A stretch of DNA of 64,000 bases from Streptococcus oralis (GTDB lineage: Bacteria > Bacillota > Bacilli > Lactobacillales > Streptococcaceae). A model generated the notes under the pieces. That model did not search any database and was not told the DNA's origin. It saw only the letters and a program-made list of their open reading frames with translations. The stretch spans positions 496,001-560,000 of the forward strand of contig NZ_CP066059.1 in the NCBI RefSeq assembly GCF_016127915.1, read 5' to 3'. Positions 57,320 through 64,000 of this stretch are shown in pieces. A program made the position numbers and the translations under genes. Position 1 is the stretch's first letter. The number at the start of each line of letters is the position of its first letter.

Positions 57320-57540
57320 AAGTTCTTCTCTCCATTTTTATCTATGTAGTCTAATTCTATCTTGTGCTCTCTACGAAGAACAGCTTCCGCCTCTAGATAG
57401 TCTAGTTTGTCCATCAGACCTGCATCATAGATCCGAGAGAGTTCGAGCTTCATCAGTTCAATATCATACAAGCGCTTCCCCATGTAAACAATAATGCCAA
57501 ACTGTTTGAGAAATTGCTGCACATCATAGAATGTTTTCAT
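57316..57540 (-). CDS. YqgQ family protein (DUF910)
   Basis: A 74-residue small helical protein of the YqgQ/DUF910 family; the opening FYDVQQFLKQFG and MGKRLYDIELM are characteristic. In Bacillus yqgQ lies beside the glucokinase gene; the function is not known. I begin at MKTFYDVQQ, which has GGA upstream; a longer frame adds 12 residues. Translation is coupled to the rhodanese gene. Confidence 0.75.
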   Translation of the reverse strand: MKTFYDVQQFLKQFGIIVYMGKRLYDIELMKLELSRIYDAGLMDKLDYLEAEAVLRREHKIELDYIDKNGEKNL

Positions 57541-57639
57541 AGCTTCCATTTTAGCAGATTCTAGACTTTTTTTCAATACTGGACATGCTCTTTCCCCCTA
57601 TTTTCTTCGTCTTCATTGCCCATTCTTCCGCAAGTGTGG

Positions 57640-57652
57640 TACAATAAAAACA
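57640..57652 (+). promoter_or_regulatory. Extended -10 promoter at a leaderless start
   Basis: TGGTACAAT, hexamer at 57640-57645, lies six bases before the ATG of the LysR gene. No Shine-Dalgarno is seen. Confidence 0.6.
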
Positions 57653-58560
57653 TGAGAATTCAACAACTACACTATATTATCAAAATCGTCGAAACTGGCT
57701 CTATGAATGAGGCAGCCAAGCAACTCTTTATCACCCAACCTAGTCTCTCTAATGCTGTTCGAGACTTGGAAAATGAAATGGGCATTGAAATCTTTATCCG
57801 CAATCCCAAGGGCATTACCTTGACTCGTGATGGGATGGAGTTTCTCTCCTACGCTCGACAGGTTGTCGAGCAGACCCAGCTTCTGGAGGAACGCTATAAA
57901 AATCCTGTCGCCCACCGCGAACTTTTCAGCGTTTCCTCTCAGCACTATGCCTTTGTAGTCAATGCCTTTGTCTCCTTGCTCAAGAAAAGTGATATGGAGA
58001 AATACGAACTTTTCCTTCGTGAAACTCGGACTTGGGAGATTATCGATGACGTCAAGAACTTCCGTAGCGAGGTCGGTGTCCTCTTCCTAAACAGCTACAA
58101 CCGCGATGTTTTAACGAAAATGCTAGATGACAATCACCTGCTAGCTCACCACCTCTTCACAGCCCAACCCCATATCTTTGTCAGCAAGACCAACCCTCTA
58201 GCTAAAAAAGACAAGGTCAAACTGGCTGATTTGGAAGACTTCCCTTATCTGAGTTATGACCAGGGGACGCACAACTCCTTCTACTTTTCAGAGGAGATTC
58301 TTTCACAAGAGCATCACAAGAAATCCATCGTAGTCAGTGACCGCGCCACTCTCTTTAACCTCTTGATTGGTTTGGATGGTTACACCATTGCAACAGGGAT
58401 TTTGAACAGCAACCTCAATGGAGACAATATCGTTTCCATTCCACTGGACATTGACGACCCGATTGAACTGGTCTATATCCAGCATGAAAAAACCAGCCTG
58501 TCTAAGATGGGCGAACGCTTTATCGAATACTTACTAGAAGAAGTTCAATTCGATAATTAA
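57652..58560 (+). CDS. cpsY: LysR-type regulator (CpsY/MetR-like)
   Basis: A 302-residue LysR regulator. The helix-turn-helix is at about 18-37 (NEAAKQLFITQPSLSNAVRD), followed by the ligand domain. The sequence is close to the streptococcal CpsY/MtaR/MetR group, which controls methionine uptake genes and cell-wall traits. It starts at MRIQQLHYII; an earlier in-frame start would be inside the promoter. The choline-binding amidase follows by 45 bp with its own ribosome site, so read-through is possible. Confidence 0.85.
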   Translation: MRIQQLHYIIKIVETGSMNEAAKQLFITQPSLSNAVRDLENEMGIEIFIRNPKGITLTRDGMEFLSYARQVVEQTQLLEERYKNPVAHRELFSVSSQHYAFVVNAFVSLLKKSDMEKYELFLRETRTWEIIDDVKNFRSEVGVLFLNSYNRDVLTKMLDDNHLLAHHLFTAQPHIFVSKTNPLAKKDKVKLADLEDFPYLSYDQGTHNSFYFSEEILSQEHHKKSIVVSDRATLFNLLIGLDGYTIATGILNSNLNGDNIVSIPLDIDDPIELVYIQHEKTSLSKMGERFIEYLLEEVQFDN

Positions 58561-58605
58561 TAGGAAAAATGAAAAAGGGAAAAAGAAAAAGTTAGGAAAT
58601 AGAAA

Positions 58606-60405
58606 GTGAAAAAGATACTACTGACCTGTGCTTTAATCCTTTCAATCGTAGGATTAGCACCCGCATCCGTCTTAGGAGAAGAAAACACAACTCAATCCAC
58701 ATCTGCTGTCAAGGAAGCAATTGTCAAAGAAGAAAAGAAAGAATCGAGTGTTGAGGAAAACTCTAAATCAGAAACTCTTCCGAAAGTAGATGTGCAAGAA
58801 GACAAGCCCCAAAAAGAAGGGTGGTACCAAGAAAATCACCACTGGCGTTTTTACCAAGATGATAAACCTGCTTTGAACTGGAAACAAATCCAAGGCAAAT
58901 GGTACTACTTCGATCAAGATGGTAATCGTCTTCATTCTACTGTCTACAAAGGTTATGCCTTTGACCAAGATGGTGTCATGATAGAAAATAGCTGGACCAA
59001 ACTGGACAATCAATGGTATTATGCTGATTCCTCTGGACGACTAGCTCAGAACACCTGGAAAAAAATTAACGGCTCCTGGTACTATTTTGACCAAACTGGA
59101 AGCATGCTCAGCAACACCGCCGTTGACGGCTATCTTCTCACAAAAAGCGGAGCTATGGCAGAAAAGGGCTGGACTAAATTAGACCAAATTTGGTATTATG
59201 TCGCTCCTTCTGGAAAGATCTCACAGGATAAATGGGAGAAAATCAACGGTTCTTGGTATTACTTTGACAAAGACGGTGGAATGCTGAGTGCGACAACCTT
59301 CAAGGGCTACCTCTTTGACCAGAGTGGAGCTATGGCAGAAAACAACTGGGTCAAAATCAAGGATACTTGGTTCTATGCGAACGGGTCAGGGAGATATGTC
59401 CAAGAAAATTGGCAAAAGATTCAGGGTTCCTGGTACTCATTTGACCAGAATGGTGGGATGCTAGCAGACAAATGGAAAGGAAGCTACTACCTCAAAGCCA
59501 GTGGAGCCATGGCGGAAAAAGAGTGGATCTTTGATAAAACCTATAAGAGCTGGTTCTATCTAAAAGCGGATGGCCGTTATGCAAATCAGGAGTGGATTGG
59601 AGCATACTACCTCAAGTCAGGTGGTTACATGGCAAAGAGCGAATGGATTTACGATAACTCTGACAAAGCACGCTACTACCTGGATGATAATGGGCATTAT
59701 GTTTCAGGAACTTACAAAATAAACGGAAAGGAACACTTGTTCCAAAAATACGGCCAATGGATCTCTGAAGTTTCAACTGAAGGCGGATTTACAAAAGGAC
59801 TATACAGCAATACCATTTTCCTAGATCCTGGGCATGGTGGTCGAGATTCAGGAGCTTTTTACTACAATGTAGCTGAAAAAGATCTCAACATGCAGGTTTA
59901 CCGTAAGCTTCGTACTAAGTTGGAAGAACTGGGCTACAAGGTCCTCACTTCTCGTGATAGTGATATTGACGTTGACTTTGTTACTGAACGTTCTCGTATG
60001 GTTAATAAAACCAACTCTGATATTTTTATCAGTATTCACTTCAACGCTACTGGTAATACCTACTCAAAAGCGAGCGGTATTCAAACCTACTCCTATAGCG
60101 ATGAACCTGATTATCCAAGTAAGATTAATAAATACTGGCACAATCACCCTGATCGTATGAGTGAAAGCAAACGCCTCGCCGCTGCCATCCACTCCTCTCT
60201 TCTAGCAGAAACAGGAGCTAAGGACGCTGGCTTATTGGAGAGCAGCTATGCTGTACTACGCGAAACAGCCAAACCAGCTGTCCTCCTAGAGCTTGGTTAT
60301 ATGAATAATTTCACTGAAAGCCAACAAATCAGAGATAGCCGCTACCAAGATAAACTGGTCGCAGGCATTGTGAAAGGAATCCAAAAATATTACGCTGGTC
60401 AGTAA
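58606..60405 (+). CDS. Choline-binding N-acetylmuramoyl-L-alanine amidase (Amidase_3)
   Basis: A 599-residue secreted protein. A signal peptide (1-24; ALILSIVGLAPASVLG) is followed by a charged Lys/Glu linker, then about a dozen choline-binding repeats (70-395; WYYFDQDG, WYYFDKDG and so on). The C-terminal domain (402-599) is a zinc amidase: His410 in DPGHGG, Glu424 in AEKD, His478 in ISIHFN and catalytic Glu562 in LLELGY. It should cut the peptide stem from the glycan, held on the wall by choline of teichoic acid. The start is GTG after AGGA. Confidence 0.93.
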   Translation: MKKILLTCALILSIVGLAPASVLGEENTTQSTSAVKEAIVKEEKKESSVEENSKSETLPKVDVQEDKPQKEGWYQENHHWRFYQDDKPALNWKQIQGKWYYFDQDGNRLHSTVYKGYAFDQDGVMIENSWTKLDNQWYYADSSGRLAQNTWKKINGSWYYFDQTGSMLSNTAVDGYLLTKSGAMAEKGWTKLDQIWYYVAPSGKISQDKWEKINGSWYYFDKDGGMLSATTFKGYLFDQSGAMAENNWVKIKDTWFYANGSGRYVQENWQKIQGSWYSFDQNGGMLADKWKGSYYLKASGAMAEKEWIFDKTYKSWFYLKADGRYANQEWIGAYYLKSGGYMAKSEWIYDNSDKARYYLDDNGHYVSGTYKINGKEHLFQKYGQWISEVSTEGGFTKGLYSNTIFLDPGHGGRDSGAFYYNVAEKDLNMQVYRKLRTKLEELGYKVLTSRDSDIDVDFVTERSRMVNKTNSDIFISIHFNATGNTYSKASGIQTYSYSDEPDYPSKINKYWHNHPDRMSESKRLAAAIHSSLLAETGAKDAGLLESSYAVLRETAKPAVLLELGYMNNFTESQQIRDSRYQDKLVAGIVKGIQKYYAGQ

Positions 60406-60435
60406 AAAAAGTCTCGAGAAATCTCGAGACTTTTC
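60404..60435. terminator. Terminator after the choline-binding amidase gene
   Basis: AAAAGTCTCGAGA / TCTCGAGACTTTT, an almost perfect hairpin; it serves both convergent genes. Confidence 0.92.
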
Positions 60436-60752
60436 TATTTGCCTTCTTTTTTATCTTTATCAGGAAAGAGGTAGCCAAGTCCTACACAAGCTAGCACACC
60501 GGCACCAATCACCAAACCACTTGAAATGGGCAAAAGATCAAAAATAGCATTTGCAATGATAAAGGCGATGATCAAGCACATCAGACTAGCCTTGTAGTCT
60601 CTTTTCAAAAAGTTTTCTAGCGTGAAATAGAGGAACAATCCTACCGGGATGAGTGACCAGAGGTTAACATCCAAACTTGGCCATCCAACAGAACCGAAAT
60701 ACAATACTAGCGCTGCTGCTACTAAAAATACAAGTCCCAATAATTTTTTCAT
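60435..60752 (-). CDS. Small membrane protein, LiaF N-terminal-like
   Basis: A 105-residue protein with four hydrophobic helices and a charged DKDKKEGK tail. It resembles the LiaF transmembrane domain, which in other genes joins cell-envelope stress sensing; this one has no C-terminal domain. The function is not known. A TATAAT lies about 70 bp upstream. Confidence 0.7.
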   Translation of the reverse strand: MKKLLGLVFLVAAALVLYFGSVGWPSLDVNLWSLIPVGLFLYFTLENFLKRDYKASLMCLIIAFIIANAIFDLLPISSGLVIGAGVLACVGLGYLFPDKDKKEGK

Positions 60753-60910
60753 TTTTTTGTCTCCATTTTCTTTTTTGGTTCTTGAGTTGTCTGATACTGA
60801 CCCCTCACATCCCTTACATGAACCATTATAGCAGAGGAATTTTTCAAGAACAAGCCCTTTTGCCTATCTGGTCAATATCTCTGTCTAAGTGGTTGAGTAT
60901 TTGTAACAAA

Positions 60911-60937
60911 AGAAAAAGAAGCCCTAATGGGCTTCTT
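60911..60937 (-). terminator. tRNA-Thr terminator
   Basis: GAAGCCC / GGGCTTC stem with an ATTA loop and TTTTTC on the minus strand, 5 bases past the tRNA. Confidence 0.88.
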
Positions 60938-60942
60938 GATTC

Positions 60943-61015
60943 TGCCGATTGCAGGGCTTGAACCTGTGACCTACGCGTTACGAGTGCGTTGCTCTACCAA
61001 CTGAGCTAAATCGGC
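60943..61015 (-). tRNA. tRNA-Thr (anticodon CGU)
   Basis: Seventy-three bases fold as a cloverleaf: acceptor GCCGATT/AATCGGC, D arm GCTC/GAGC, anticodon loop CTCGTAA with CGT at 34-36, T loop TTCAAGC, discriminator A. CCA is not encoded. Two A-C oppositions occur, at 31-39 and 49-65. A consensus-like promoter precedes it and a terminator follows. Confidence 0.95.
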
Positions 61016-61027
61016 GATTACCCTTTT

Positions 61028-61055
61028 AGTATAGCACTCTGAGAAGAGATGTCAA
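61028..61055 (-). promoter_or_regulatory. tRNA-Thr promoter
   Basis: TTGACA and TATACT (extended, TGCTATACT) on the minus strand, 16 bp apart. Confidence 0.85.
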
Positions 61056-61073
61056 GAAATTTTCATCACGATT

Positions 61074-61101
61074 AAAAAAGCCCGTCCTGAGACAAGGCTT
61101 T
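61074..61101 (-). terminator. Terminator of the ABC-2 exporter operon
   Basis: AAAGCC / GGCTTT stem with a long loop, then TTTT on the minus strand. Confidence 0.65.
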
Positions 61102-61114
61102 GAGTTTCTGCCTT

Positions 61115-61900
61115 TTACGAACCCGCACTTTCGTAGGCATCCAAGCCCTTGTCCCATAGTTTCAAAGAAATGACAAAGAAGATAAGGGAAATTAGTATCA
61201 AACCACCGATATTAAAGAGCCCATCCTTGTCCTGCAAGAAATAGCTGGCAGGATAGTAGGCCGTAAAAGCGAAAGGGATGATAAAGCTAATCAACCAACG
61301 AAGGACCGAATTGTAAATGGAAATCGGATACTTGGCAAAGTCATTAAACATATAAAAAATGTAAATCATGGCGCCTGACTGCTTGGTCCAAAAAGCGATA
61401 CTGGCAGTCGCGATTTTCAAGGAAGTATAGATCAAGGTCGCAAAAGGAATGCAGACTAGAAAAATCAGGAATTTTGGAAGAGTCCAAGCAATACTAGATA
61501 CCGTTGTCGCTAGCAAAATACCTCCGACCAAAAGTTCGCCCAAGGCATCAATCTGAAAGGTCTCAACCAGAATGTGAAAAAGAGGATTGATAGGACGAGT
61601 CAGATACTTGTCAAACTCTCCCTTTCGCACCAAGCGCTGCCCTAGTGCCCAGAGATTGTCAAAAAAGAGATGGTCCAATCCCTTGGGAATCAAGGAAAAT
61701 CCATAGATAAAAGCGATTTCTTGAAAGGTCCAGCCTTCAAGCGAGGGGATGTGTTGAAAGATGACATTGAGAAACAAGAGGTTCAAGCCTTGGGTCAGAA
61801 AAACTCCTAGCACACCAACCACAAAATCCACCTTGTATTCCATGATTTGCTTGATGTATTGTCTGATAAAAATCAGATGCATGCGTTGATATTTTTTCAT
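61115..61900 (-). CDS. ABC-2 type transporter permease (COG3694-like)
   Basis: A 261-residue membrane protein with about six helices. The paired permeases of this kind act with a NatA/COG4586-like ATPase in an exporter; the substrate is unknown. It is one base from the second permease gene and ends the operon. Confidence 0.85.
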   Translation of the reverse strand: MKKYQRMHLIFIRQYIKQIMEYKVDFVVGVLGVFLTQGLNLLFLNVIFQHIPSLEGWTFQEIAFIYGFSLIPKGLDHLFFDNLWALGQRLVRKGEFDKYLTRPINPLFHILVETFQIDALGELLVGGILLATTVSSIAWTLPKFLIFLVCIPFATLIYTSLKIATASIAFWTKQSGAMIYIFYMFNDFAKYPISIYNSVLRWLISFIIPFAFTAYYPASYFLQDKDGLFNIGGLILISLIFFVISLKLWDKGLDAYESAGS

Positions 61901-61901
61901 A

Positions 61902-62720
61902 CTAACCTCCTTGAATGGTGATGAAAGACTGGACCCGTTTCCAAATCAACTGAGATAAGCCCACCATCACTATGAGCCAGAAGAACTGTAGCAAGATAGC
62001 TTGAAGAATCTGACTAGCATCATATTTCCCAACGATAATCATGACCGGAGTGTAGATCAAGGATGAGAAAGGCAAGAAGGAGAGAATATCTGAAACAAGC
62101 TTTGGAAAGAAAGCCAAGGGAATCAGACTTCCAGACATAAAGGCCACTATGGAAGTCTTGAGTAGATTGGAACCCCATAGATTTTTAAATACAAAGGCTG
62201 AAAATCCAAAGCAGATATTAAAGAAAAAGTTAATCAGATAGGCCAGCGTTAAGCTAAAAAGATAAAGGGTAGTTAGTCCCAGCACTTCTACAATCCCTTG
62301 CCCAGATAAGATTTTCATCAAGACAATAACACTCAAGAAAGGAAGTCCGACACTGACAAAAATCAACCACTTAGAACCAAGCTCGGTAAAGAGATAAGAT
62401 GCCGCAAAATGCACTGGTCGCAGCAAGCGCATGATAATGGAGCCATCCTTGACCTCCTCCCCAATCATAAAAGAGCTATCTGACTTGGTCAAAAGATTGG
62501 TCACAAAACTCATGATGATGTAGAGGGTGATATCTGCCATACTAAAGCCTTGAATCAAGGACTCCTGCGAGGAATCAAAGACAGCCTTCCAGAGATAGAA
62601 AGCCACAAAAGCCCCCATCACATCGCCAATCCGATAAAGAAGAAAGTTGACTCGATAGGTGATCAACTCCTGAATTCCTGCATTGATAAAGGGTTTATAA
62701 CGTCTCCACAATTTGACCAT
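61902..62720 (-). CDS. ABC-2 type transporter permease (COG4587-like)
   Basis: A 272-residue membrane protein with about six helices and an amphipathic N-terminus (VKLWRRYKPFINAGIQE). I start at MVKLWRRYK, which has AAGGAG upstream; a longer frame reaches back into the ATPase gene. It partners the downstream permease. Confidence 0.85.
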   Translation of the reverse strand: MVKLWRRYKPFINAGIQELITYRVNFLLYRIGDVMGAFVAFYLWKAVFDSSQESLIQGFSMADITLYIIMSFVTNLLTKSDSSFMIGEEVKDGSIIMRLLRPVHFAASYLFTELGSKWLIFVSVGLPFLSVIVLMKILSGQGIVEVLGLTTLYLFSLTLAYLINFFFNICFGFSAFVFKNLWGSNLLKTSIVAFMSGSLIPLAFFPKLVSDILSFLPFSSLIYTPVMIIVGKYDASQILQAILLQFFWLIVMVGLSQLIWKRVQSFITIQGG

Positions 62721-62721
62721 C

Positions 62722-63714
62722 TTAGAGCTCCTTTCGGTAGAAGCGACGGATAATATCCTCAATATCCGTATCCACCATCTTCAAATCGCGGATTTCAAAA
62801 TCAGACAGGGTTTGCTTGATAATATCAGCTGACTGGTAGCGGGAACTATCGAATTCAATATTGAGGCTATTTCCTTGTCTATCAATAGTCATATCAGGTA
62901 GGCCTTCATAGTAAGAGACAAGATGACTTTGACCTGGCACCAGTTCAAAGGAAAGAGTCTTCATCTTGCCAAAGGCATCCTTGAGTTGACTCACCGTTCC
63001 ATCAAAAATCTCCTGCCCCTTATCAATCATGAAAATTCGATCACAAAGTTGCTCAATATCACTCAAGTCGTGAGTGGTTAAGAGAATGGTGGTCTCTTCC
63101 TCTTGATTGATCTGAGTAATGGCGCGACGAATGTTATCCTTGACTGACACATCCAGACCAATGGTCGGCTCATCTAAAAAGAGAACCTTAGGATTGTGGA
63201 GCAAGGAAGCCGCAATATCCGCCCGCATCCGTTGACCAAGTGAAAGAGTCCGCACGGGGTCCTTGATAAATTCCTTCAAATCCAAGACTTCATTTAAAAA
63301 GTCCATGCGCTTATGAAAGAGCGAGTCTGGCACATCGTAAATCTCTTTCAAGACCGTGTAGGTCTCTTGCAGAGCCAAATCCCACCATAGCTGGGTGCGT
63401 TGTCCAAAGACCACACCAATATCCTTGACATAGTCTTGGCGATTGTCCTGTGGAATCTTGCCATTAATCCGACAAAAACCAGATGTCGGTTTCAAAATCC
63501 CGGTCAGCATTTTGATGGTTGTCGACTTCCCAGCACCATTAGCCCCGATAAAGCCTAAAATTTGGCCCCTGGGTACCTCAAAAGTCAAATCCTTGACCGC
63601 TTCAAAGGTCTGCTTTTCAGGATGAATAAAGGAGCGCAAAGCTCCCTTTAACCCCGGCTCCTTTACTGTCTTCACAAAATTTTTCTGAAGATGTTCCACT
63701 TCTATCATTGCCAT
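62722..63714 (-). CDS. ABC-2 type transporter ATP-binding protein (COG4586-like)
   Basis: A 330-residue ATPase. Walker A is GANGAGKST (about 57-65), the signature is LSLGQRMRAD and Walker B is VLFLDEPTIGLD; the C-terminal 90 residues form the extra domain of this family. It pairs with the two permeases in an exporter of unknown cargo. The promoter upstream has a cre-like site over its -35. Confidence 0.92.
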   Translation of the reverse strand: MAMIEVEHLQKNFVKTVKEPGLKGALRSFIHPEKQTFEAVKDLTFEVPRGQILGFIGANGAGKSTTIKMLTGILKPTSGFCRINGKIPQDNRQDYVKDIGVVFGQRTQLWWDLALQETYTVLKEIYDVPDSLFHKRMDFLNEVLDLKEFIKDPVRTLSLGQRMRADIAASLLHNPKVLFLDEPTIGLDVSVKDNIRRAITQINQEEETTILLTTHDLSDIEQLCDRIFMIDKGQEIFDGTVSQLKDAFGKMKTLSFELVPGQSHLVSYYEGLPDMTIDRQGNSLNIEFDSSRYQSADIIKQTLSDFEIRDLKMVDTDIEDIIRRFYRKEL

Positions 63715-63829
63715 ATCTATCTCCCTGTCGCAAGGAATAGCAACATTGTATTTTTGACTACAAATATTCTAAATCCTTACTTTTTACACCTTCTACATTT
63801 TATCATTACAGAAGGCTTTATACCAACCT

Positions 63830-63867
63830 ATTATAGTCCAATAAAAAACGGAATGCAAGCGTTTGCC
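63830..63867 (-). promoter_or_regulatory. Exporter promoter with cre-like site
   Basis: TTGCAT (63858-63853), 17 bp, TATAAT (63835-63830) on the minus strand. The plus strand reads TGCAAGCGTTTGCC at 63854-63867, matching the cre consensus except at the last base, and it overlaps the -35. Confidence 0.65.
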
Positions 63868-63950
63868 TGAAGATTATGAAATCAGAGATTTTACTCTTAA
63901 AATAATAGTTTTAATCAAAAATCATGGTTTGATAATTTCCCTAGAACACC

Positions 63951-63975
63951 AAAAAACCTGCCCAATGGCAGGTTT
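63951..63975 (-). terminator. Terminator of a gene beyond the right edge
   Basis: AAACCTGCC / GGCAGGTTT stem with TTTTTT on the minus strand. The gene it ends lies outside the window. The rest of the right-hand 290 bp holds only the exporter promoter. Confidence 0.8.
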
Positions 63976-64000
63976 CTCTTTCTGTATTGTTCAGCTAAAT

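Overview
The window is chromosomal DNA of a low-GC Gram-positive coccus of the mitis group of Streptococcus (S. mitis / S. oralis / S. pneumoniae and relatives). The pointers are a pyruvate oxidase gene (spxB), L-lactate oxidase, a protein with choline-binding repeats, a CopY-CupA-CopA copper operon, a BOX-like repeat, CtsR boxes at clpE and clpP, CcpA cre sites, an SMK (SAM-III) leader on metK and a FakB-type DegV protein. From gene content alone I favour a commensal mitis-group strain over S. pneumoniae, because the choline-binding amidase at 58.6 kb has an architecture I do not associate with the standard pneumococcal set. Nearly all of the window is ordinary, densely packed core genome. 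I see no prophage, insertion sequence or CRISPR array.

Layout from the left: 0-4 kb holds NAD(P)HX dehydratase (cut by the window edge), a HAD phosphatase, folD, a TfoX-N protein and an amino-acid ABC permease/ATPase pair. 4-9.5 kb holds a DUF1797 protein, clpE under a CtsR box, a GyrI-like protein beside a WYL regulator, a Nudix hydrolase and a DUF1827 protein. 9.5-19.4 kb runs on the minus strand: metK with an unusual SMK leader, a DEAD-box helicase, an EEP-family phosphodiesterase, the EIICBA glucose PTS with a palindromic cre, the prfB-ftsE-ftsX operon (prfB with its programmed +1 frameshift) and a CBS-domain protein. 19.6-27.2 kb holds livJHMGF with a CodY-like box in its promoter, ylbG, clpP, upp, comEB and a TetR regulator.

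27.3-36.8 kb holds a DegV/FakB protein, a FAD oxidoreductase with a leaderless start, a DUF1697 protein, a Nudix hydrolase, a TipAS-type MerR regulator, an NSS transporter behind an attenuator-like leader, manA, a SemiSWEET, a VOC protein bracketed by two identical terminators, a BOX element and spxB. The spxB gene carries an extra 9-bp unit in its cofactor loop. 37-48 kb holds copY-cupA-copA and the thiamine block: thiD on the plus strand and ykoEDC-tenA-thiW-thiM-thiE on the minus strand, each behind its own TPP riboswitch and converging on one terminator, followed by lctO. 48-55.7 kb holds pyrF-pyrE behind a PyrR attenuator, murD-murG-divIB, typA and a DUF3165 gene. 55.8-64 kb holds an RsuA-type pseudouridine synthase, small membrane proteins, a rhodanese-fold protein without its cysteine, a CpsY-type LysR regulator, the choline-binding amidase, tRNA-Thr(CGU) and a three-gene ABC-2 exporter.

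How the parts work together: glucose enters by the PTS, and lactate is turned into pyruvate by LctO and pyruvate into acetyl phosphate by SpxB, each step making H2O2. All three promoters carry cre-like sites, which suggests joint control by CcpA. SpxB needs TPP, which the two thi transcripts salvage and import. ClpE and ClpP are tied together by CtsR. FtsEX, DivIB, MurG/MurD and the choline-binding amidase all serve the cell wall and division.

The observations most worth following are the metK leader with a second copy of the SMK core, the triplet 9-bp repeat in the SpxB cofactor loop, the choline-binding amidase, and three apparently leaderless genes.
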